A stretch of DNA of 64,000 nt from Distichodus sexfasciatus (Eukaryota > Chordata > Actinopteri > Characiformes > Distichodontidae): assembly GCA_032718565.1 (NCBI GenBank), contig JAVGVS010000012.1, forward strand, positions 2,792,450 to 2,856,449, written 5' to 3'. The number at the start of each line of letters is the position of its first letter. The stretch's first letter is position 1. Below, piece after piece: positions 57,776 through 64,000 of this stretch. A model generated the notes under the pieces. That model did not search any database. It saw only the letters and a program-made list of their open reading frames with translations, and was not told the DNA's origin. The position numbers and the translations under genes were made by a program.

Positions 57776-58245
57776 AAATATTCAGGTCTCAAACTTTCAT
57801 GTCTCCTACATGTTTAAGATCTGATAGTAAAACCTGGTGCTTTCTCCACTTGTGTTACCACTGTGGCAGTTTCACTTGATTTCACTGAAACCCAAATTGT
57901 TAGTATTTAACCCAAACTGGAGTCAAATGACACCTTTAAACGGCCTGATGGGAAGAGTGGAGCACAGCTGCGGTCAGTGAAGGATCTCTGCAGGAGGAGG
58001 AGGAGGGCGGAGACACCTCCCTCTGCAGGGGGTCATGCTGTGGGTCACAGCACTACCACACCAAGCAGCTAGTAAACCCCCACCCCCAAACCGGTAAACT
58101 GAGCACACCCTGCTCACACCACTGCACCATGAAACCCTCCACAAGCACTTAAACACACACACTCAGTACACACAAGAGTGTGCACAAGTGTGCGCTAGCA
58201 TGTCTGTGTGTAAGAAAGGTGATTTAGGCATGTAGACAGCTGCTG
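57776..58245. other. unique sequence, nothing recognised
   Basis: GGAGGAGGAGGAGGG at 57992-58006 is the only simple run. No family or gene recognised. Confidence 0.4.
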
Positions 58246-58249
58246 TGTG

Positions 58250-58750
58250 TGTAAGAGAGAGTAAGAGAGACAAAGAGAGAGTGGAGGAAAGAAGGAGAGA
58301 TGGAAGAAAAGGAGGGGAGAGAGAAGGTAGGAGGAAAGAATGGAGAAAGAGGGTGGATGGAAAGAGGGTTGTGGAATGAAAGGAGAGAGAGAAAAAAGAA
58401 AAGAAAGGGGTGGAAGGAAAGAAGGGAGGGAGAGAAGGTGGAAGGAAGGCGGGTGGATGAGAGAGAGAGAAAGAGAGTGGAAGGACGGCAGAGAGAGGGG
58501 TATGGAGGGAGGGAGGAGTGTGTTGGCTTGTGGGTGTTGATACTACCCATGAGGCCACTTAATGGGCAGTTTGGAATGCAGAAAAAAGCTCAGCTGCCTT
58601 CTCCACGGGATTTTGTGTCTTTGAAAAAAAGAGAGCTGACAGAGACAGAGAGAGAGAGAGAGCTGAAGGGCAAAAATAAAAAGCGATGACGGGAGCAGGG
58701 AGAGAGGGAGAGAGAGAGAGAGGGACAGAGAGAGAGAGAGTAAGAGATTT
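58250..58750. repeat. purine-rich stretch with GA runs
   Basis: AGAGAGA and GGAAGGAA words to 58525 and again 58640-58745, with a short unique patch between. Frames are artefacts. Confidence 0.8.
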
Positions 58751-58864
58751 TAGGAAACTGCTCTGTTGAATGTTAAAGGTTTGCCTGTTGGATTTCTCAG
58801 GCCTGGAGAGAGCAGAGCCTCTAAACTCTGCCCAGGAGTGAGTGTATGTGCATCATCCTGTGTA

Positions 58865-59025
58865 GGTGTTTGTGTGTGTGTGTGTTTGTGTTTGTGTATT
58901 TGTGTTTGTGTGTGTGTGTGTTGGTTCCTCCCAGTTTATGGGAGGAGACAAAACCAAGAGACTCCTCAAAGTAAAAAGACTTCTGATTACCCTAGAGCTT
59001 TCAGCATGCCTGGACATGTCCCACC

Positions 59026-59072
<47 letters not shown>

Positions 59073-59082
59073 TGTGTGTGTG
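58865..59082. repeat. two GT arrays
   Basis: Interrupted (GT)n at 58867-58922 and a longer (GT)n at 59030-59082. Confidence 0.92.
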
Positions 59083-59963
59083 AACATGCCCACAGAAAAC
59101 CTAACCTGACTGTGCCATTGCAAAGCTATAGGTTGGGACTTCCTACTGCTTTTAGCTTAAAAAAAACTTTAGTAAAATCTCTGACACCCTCCCTGATCCT
59201 GAAATCTAGATCAATGTACCTCTTAGGTTCCCGTTTCCACTCTGTCTGTGTGTAAATTGTGTATAAAAGTGTGTGTATCTGGATGTGTTCAAAAGTTATC
59301 TAGTGAAATGTACCCTACTTTGTTCCCTAGATAGTGAAAGGTAGTTTAAACTGGAGATGCATATCCACAAGAAAATGCCAGTGTCATTGCTCAGGTTTTG
59401 TGGCTGTGACATGAAAACTGGCCGAGTAGCGAGACTTAGACTAAAATGCATTGAAGTAAATGGGGAAAGAACGAGGGATGATAAAAGCAAGGAAAAGACG
59501 AGTGCGGGTGGAAAGAGATTGAGATGTGTTCAGTGAAGTGGTCTGCGGTGGTATAAGAACCGTATTGACTGTCGTGTTAAAACAGACAAAGGAAAGCTTT
59601 CGGGTTCCACATCCGATGTGTTCTTGATGAGAGAAAAAGAATGGGTTCCTATGGGAAAAATAAACGACAGAAAAAAAGGATCAAAAAGACAAGTGCGGGT
59701 CATGACGGTTACAGATATGCGTAGAGGCCCATGGGCACCTCGAATCACTTCAAATTTGTGTGCAGTAAAGCAATGAAATTTGAGCTCCATGTTGGTCTAT
59801 GGGGGGAAAACCGGGCGGTAAAATGGACAGAAATGAAAAACGAGTATTCAAGCGGCTCACACTGCTATATGCTGCATGTTTTAGAGTCTAAAATACAAAA
59901 ACAGTAGGAGGAGTCTACAGTCGATAACTTGCTCTAATCTCTCTCTCTTTCTCTCCCCAATAG
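59083..59963. other. unique sequence up to the exon 3 acceptor
   Basis: No repeats recognised. The last 35 bases are CT-rich and end CCCCAATAG, the acceptor. Confidence 0.5.
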
Positions 59964-60191
59964 AGGATGAGAGTTCTGGTTCTCCGTACCACCGGGAGAG
60001 GCGTAATGCCATTGGCGGTCTGGGTGCCGCCACCAAGCTGGGCGAGGAGCCGTCCACCTCCACAGAAGAGCGTCCCTCGCTGGTCAAGAAGGAGCAGCAC
60101 ACCTCGTTGCCCCACCTGGCCGACCACGCCCTCCCGTACCGCGGCACGCTGTTCGCCATGGACCCCAGAAACGGCTACCTGGACCACTATG
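59964..60191 (+). CDS. gli3: gli3 second coding exon (residues 46-121 plus first base of codon 122)
   Basis: Seen: a pyrimidine-rich tract ending CCCCAATAG (59955-59963) is followed by 228 bases open in one frame and then a GTGAGC donor at 60192. Joining to the previous exon rebuilds a Glu codon (G+AG), giving EDES at residues 46-49. Then come YHRERRNAI (54-62), an acidic/Ser stretch EEPSTSTEE (73-81), VKKE (86-89) and PYRGTLFAMDPRNGY (103-117). These blocks are diagnostic of GLI3; human GLI3 carries the same blocks in the same order in its equivalent exon. Phase 1 at both ends fits the human gene. No frameshift or stop is present. The next exon, which would complete codon 122, is not in the window. 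Known: this stretch lies N-terminal to the SUFU-binding site and zinc fingers, in the repressor region. Confidence 0.96.
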
Positions 60192-60299
60192 GTGAGCGGC
60201 TATTGAGCCTACATGCTAACGCCATCTTTTAGAGAGTTATTTTAGCTGTTCATGTTTTATCTTCTTTTTATTACACAGAGTGTTGCTAAAAAAATGTGG

Positions 60300-60610
60300 G
60301 AAAAAGTTAGGGTTAGCTAGCTAATGTTAACACTAGCTATGTTGGCAATCTAATGTTAGCACTAGCTTTAATAGCTGTCTAGTGTTGGCACTAGGTAAGT
60401 TAGCTAGTCTTTGTCAAAACTGTGCCAATTTTGCTAAAAATTTCTACTTAAGTAAAAATCTTTTGCAATAGTCAGGGTAGCACTCGCTAGGTTGCCTATG
60501 GATTGTTAGCACTAGTAAATTTAGCTATATAATGATACAACTGTCTTGCTAGCTAGGTTTGTTAGCTAGGGTCACTAGCATATGCTAGCACTACTCAGCT
60601 ATCTACTTTG
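60300..60610. repeat. TAGC/CTAG-rich low-complexity block
   Basis: Words GTTAGCTAGCTAATG, TAATGTTAGCACTAGC and TTAGCTAGTC recur irregularly for 300 bp. It looks like a decayed minisatellite with a unit near 25-35 bases. Confidence 0.7.
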
Positions 60611-60667
60611 CCTCCCATTCAGCTCTGAATTAAGAATCAGGTAAGATCCAGAAAATAACTTGAGAAT

Positions 60668-61287
60668 GGCTACGTTCACACTGCCAGCCACATCGTTCAG
60701 TTCCATAACTACAAGTGACCTGTATCTGACTGTAATGTGAACGCATCGGTCCTCCGAAACGTCACGCATGCGCACATTGATACGTTCTTAAACGGGTCAA
60801 CTGCGTCACCAACAACAAAAAACGTCATATCTGTGGGACGACTCATGACATTAAAAATGGAGGCGTTAGTAGCTCACGCATGTATCGCGCTTTGCTCTGG
60901 AGGATGACAAACAGTGAATCAGCTGTACATGAGCAGGTCGAAAAGGAGAAAAAAAAGTCAATTAAATCCCCAACTTCTCCATCCTTCCACTGACTGTTAT
61001 CGCAGCTCTCCTCCATTTTTACCTTCCCGTGCTGCCGGTGCAGGCTGATGATGTCAGCGCATGCGTATAAGCAAAAAGCCACATGAATTCCGATCTGAGC
61101 GTTCACATTCATGTCGCATGGCCGCGAATCGGATACGTATGAGATTTAGTACCACATATGAAAGTGACACAGATCTGATTTGAAAAGATTTGCGTGTCCA
61201 CGCAGCCCTGAAAAGATCAGATGTGTGTCACATTAAGGCAAAAAAATCCGATTTGAGTCATTTCAGCATGGCAGTGTGAACGTAGCC
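60668..61287. mobile_element. 620-bp non-autonomous DNA transposon with 19-bp perfect inverted repeats
   Basis: Ends GGCTACGTTCACACTGCCA and TGGCAGTGTGAACGTAGCC are exact inverted repeats. Further inside, GTGAACGCATCGG and CGTTCACATTCATG words repeat. No transposase frame. The target duplication is unclear, so the superfamily is left open. Confidence 0.88.
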
Positions 61288-61391
61288 TTAGGGATCATTT
61301 CAGCTTGATCTCAAAGTGTGTGTTCAGTCTGTATCTACTCTTACCGTCTTTTTTACACTCTGGTTTACTGGTAAACGAGTTGCACTGAAGT

Positions 61392-61690
61392 TCATTCATT
61401 CGTTCATTATCTGAACCGCTTAATCTATATGGGGGTCGGTGGGACCAACCCCGGGCAGGCGCCAACACACCACAGGGCACACACACTCACACAATCATGC
61501 TCCCATTCACACCATACAGGGTCGATTTAAAGTCGCCAATTAACCTACAGTGCATGCTTTTGGACTGTGGGAGACACCCACGCAAATACAGGGCGAGCAT
61601 GCAAGCTACACAGAAAGGCCCTACGGCCAACCCTGGGATTGAACCCAGGACCTTCTCACTGAGAGGCAGTAGCGCTAACCACTGTGCAGC
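61392..61690 (-). mobile_element. V-SINE, near full length, with internal deletions
   Basis: Tail side TTCATTCATTCGTTCATTAT, then TGAACCGCTTAATC, centre reversed (GCATGCTTTTGGACTGTGGG) and head AGCGCTAACCACTGTGC. Confidence 0.9.
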
Positions 61691-62400
61691 ATTTGAATGT
61701 CGTGTTTGGATGGAGTTTAGTAGATATCGGTAAGGAAGTGCTGGCAAATTGAAATAATTTATGTTCTTTGACTTAGGAGTGGAACAAATATGGATATTTT
61801 GCATTGTTTTGTTGTTGGGCTCTGTCATATTTACATCGATATGCTGATAAAATAATTTAATTTAAAATGTGCTACTGTGGATTTCTGCACGCCTTTGGTA
61901 CACTAACCCTGCACATGTTTTGTATTAAAAAGCTTTCATGATTAAAAAGTAAAAGCCATTGAAATTCAGTTTGGAGGACTTCCTTTTCTAAAATTTTGAC
62001 CTAAATTTTCATTTTTACAGCAGACACAAATGGGTTCCACAAATTAAATTTCCGTCTCCTTAATTGGAAATGAGCAGTATCAGTATCGGCCCTGAAATAA
62101 ACCATATCGGTCAAGCCCTTCATTTGAGGGGCTAAAGAACAGTCCTGTTGTAAGATGTTTTGTAAGAATTATTTGTTTTTTTCCATAGAAAAGCAGAATG
62201 ATTGAATATTTTATTGGAAAAATGATTGGTAGAGAGGGCAGCCAAGTCCTAGATGAGCGTGTGGTGATGAGAACTTCCAGGCTTTGAGATGAACCCTGGT
62301 TCCTGAAGCGAACAACAGATAGACTCGAGTTCTGTATGCAGGAGAGGCAAAGTAGCTTCATTCCCACTCTGCAAGGTGAAAAGACATGCTGATTGAGTCT
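61691..62400. other. unique sequence, nothing recognised
   Basis: No repeat family or credible coding frame. GTATCAGTATCGGCC near 62079 may be a scrap of a GATACC-type hAT. Confidence 0.35.
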
Positions 62401-62416
62401 GACGTTCCACTAGTTG

Positions 62417-62421
<5 letters not shown>

Positions 62422-62450
<29 letters not shown>

Positions 62451-62800
62451 TTCTTTCTTTTTCGCTTTCTCCCTTTCCCCCTCCTTTCTTTTCTTTCAGA
62501 GTCTAGAGGGAGGTTAGCATGAGCGAACGTGTCACTACGTTCCCTAATTCCCTCATTAGGGGCCGAGAGTAAGCACACAACTCCAGCTCCCCCTCCCTCA
62601 TCGGCGCTCTGATCAAAGCACCGCCAACTGGAGAGCCGTCACTCTCTCTTTCATTCTCTCCCTCTCTATTTCTCTTTCTCTCCTCCACTCGTTCCATTTC
62701 TCTTTCCGTCTTTCTCTGTTAATTTCTCCAATTCCTCTTAAGAGTGCCGGAGTAATAGAAAGCAAGAGAAAGGAATTGAGAGAGAGAAAGAGAGACGACG
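62422..62800. repeat. CT/GA-rich stretch
   Basis: (CT)n at 62420-62446, CT-rich 62640-62720 and GA-rich 62760-62800, with unique sequence between. Confidence 0.7.
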
Positions 62801-62804
62801 GTGT

Positions 62805-63110
62805 GAGCAAGGCCCTTTTTAAGAGGTTAATTTGGCCCGAGCACCTTTTGGCCCGCCGACTGGAATTCGATGTGATGGCTTGTTTAGTTTGGCCAAATTG
62901 GCTTCGAGCTGGGCCTGACAGAGCAGACCTAATCCCCCGCACTTAATGACTCTCCTTCTCTCCCTCTCACACGCTTACCCTGCCTCCGCCGGCGTTTACC
63001 GCACCACTCGTTAGCCGCTACATTAGCCGGCACGGTGCAGGAAGGTTAACTACGGCTGGACCAATCAGATCGCTCGCCGCTGTGCCGGAGAAAGCCGGTC
63101 CAGGTCAGCA
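62805..63110. promoter_or_regulatory. non-repetitive block in intron 3, candidate conserved element
   Basis: GAGGTTAATTTGGCCCGAGC, TTTGGCCAAATTGGC (62890-62904, near-palindromic) and CGCTACATTAGCCGGCACGG. Clearly unlike the repeats around it. Only a candidate. Confidence 0.3.
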
Positions 63111-63129
63111 AGACTGCCACTGTTCATAA

Positions 63130-64000
63130 AGAGGAGCGCGATGGGGAAGCTGAAAAGAGAGAGAGCAAGAAAGAGGGAGAAGGAGAGGGGAAAGAGGAAT
63201 AGATGGGAAGAGGGGAAGAAAGAGAAAGAAAAAGAGGGGTAAGAAGATGAAAAAGATAAGGAGGGAGAGACAAGCAGAGAGAGGAAGAGTGACAGAGGAA
63301 CAGAGAGAGAGAGGAGGGAAAGGGAGAAAGAATTAGAAAAAGAGGGGGAAGAAGGAGAACAAGAGAGAAAGAGAGCAAGATAAATAGACAGAGAGAGGAA
63401 GAGAGAGGGGAGGGAAGAGAAAGAAGAAGGGGTAAGAGGAAGGAAAAGATAAAGAAACAAAAAGAGAGAGAGGAGCGAGAAAGAAAGAAAGAAAGAAAGA
63501 GATAGAGGAGAAGAAAGAAAAAGGGCACAAGAGGAAGAAAAGGATAATGAGAGAAAAACAAATAGAGAGAGGAAACGTTACAGAGGAACAGGCAGAGGAA
63601 GAAAGAGGACGAGAAAGGGGAAGAAAAAGAAAAAGAGAGAGACAAAAAGAGAGAGAGAGAGGAAGAGAGGGTGAGAAAGAGAAAGAAGGGTTAAGACTAA
63701 GAAAAAGTTGAAGAGGGAGAGACAAAGAGAGAGAGGAGGAAAAGGGAGACAGAATTAGAAAAAGAGGAGGAAGAGGGAGAACAAGAGAGAAAGAGACAAG
63801 ATAAATAGAGAGGAAGAGAGAGAGGAAGAAAGAGAAAGAAGAAGAAGGGGTAAGAGGAAGGAAAAGATAAAGATGGAGAGACAAAAAGAGAGAGAGGAAG
63901 AAAGAGAGGAGAGAGGAAGAAAGAACGAGATTGAGGGGAATTAAGAAAAATGAAAAGAGAAAGAAAATGATAGAGGGAAAAATAAGTAGAGAGAGGAAGA
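63130..64000. repeat. purine (A/G) tract running off the right edge
   Basis: About 870 bases nearly free of C and T, made of GAGAGAGGAAGAAAG-like words. Repeated longer words (GACAAAGAGAGAGAGGA, AAAGAGGGGGAAGAAGGA) suggest a decayed higher-order repeat. Minus-strand Ser/Leu/Phe frames are artefacts. Confidence 0.93.

Larger units (their letters stand above)
22907..59963 (+). other. gli3: gli3 intron between first and second coding exons (37,057 bp)
   Basis: The intron starts GTACGG and ends CCCCAATAG. Vertebrate GLI3 introns in this part of the gene are very long and are known to hold conserved Hedgehog-gene enhancers. Most of the recognisable content here is repeat-derived. Stretches that look unique and are candidates for regulatory DNA are listed separately. 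Confidence 0.93.
60192..64000 (+). other. gli3: start of gli3 intron 3 (continues past the window)
   Basis: The intron begins with the donor GTGAGC. No acceptor followed by a GLI3-like frame was found before 64000; the expected next peptide (proline- and histidine-rich) does not appear. Content: a TAGC-rich block, an inverted-repeat transposon, a V-SINE, a unique block at about 62.8-63.1 kb and a terminal purine tract. Confidence 0.9.

Noticed and set aside
63333..63884. 183-codon Leu/Phe/Ser frame on the minus strand
   Set aside because: Complement of the purine tract; no domain.

Overview
The window is vertebrate nuclear DNA, almost certainly from a ray-finned fish. Signs of this are introns with GT/AG ends, many CA/GT and GA/CT microsatellites, tRNA-headed SINEs, V-SINEs of the DANA/Mermaid type with AATG tails, many short hAT and Tc1-like non-autonomous transposons, and a Tx1-clade LINE remnant. 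An otophysan (characin, catfish or zebrafish relative) is a reasonable guess from the V-SINEs, but the species cannot be named from sequence alone.

One gene is recognised: the 5' part of gli3, the zinc-finger transcription factor of Hedgehog signalling, on the + strand. Only two coding exons lie here. The exon with the start codon is 22729-22906 (coding from 22771) and the next is 59964-60191. They join in phase 1 through a split Glu codon and encode residues 1-121 plus the first base of codon 122. Everything else is non-coding: upstream sequence and intron 1 (1-22728), a 37,057-bp intron 2 (22907-59963) and the start of intron 3 (60192-64000). The SUFU-binding motif, zinc fingers and activation domain must lie beyond the right edge.

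Layout. 1-22.7 kb: a strong CpG island at about 790-1110 (candidate promoter or non-coding exon 1), GA/CT tracts, two related hAT elements with GTCGACC ends, a foldback Tc1-like element, two further hATs, a 1-kb CATC-type array, a CpG-rich block at 19.4-20.8 kb and a V-SINE. 22.9-60 kb: SINE copies, alternating long pyrimidine and purine tracts (24.9-28.9 kb), a 2-kb minisatellite grown from the interior of a SINE (about 30.1-32.2 kb), many nested hAT/MITE insertions (34-46 kb), a head-to-head V-SINE pair (48.6-49.8 kb), an intronic CpG island (50.4-51.4 kb), a Tx1 LINE fragment sitting in a TC/GA microsatellite (53.15-53.54 kb), a 36-bp purine minisatellite and a composite tetranucleotide array. 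60.2-64 kb: a TAGC-rich low-complexity block, a 620-bp inverted-repeat transposon, a V-SINE, and a purine tract that runs off the end.

Nearly all long open frames here lie in simple repeats and are artefacts of composition. I found no second protein gene, no convincing tRNA, rRNA or snRNA gene and no CRISPR array. I see no wholly new biological system. The most unusual items are the B-box-rich minisatellite made from a SINE, the LINE in a TC tract, an out-of-frame upstream start codon overlapping the gli3 start, and a 35-bp near-perfect hairpin inside a hAT element.
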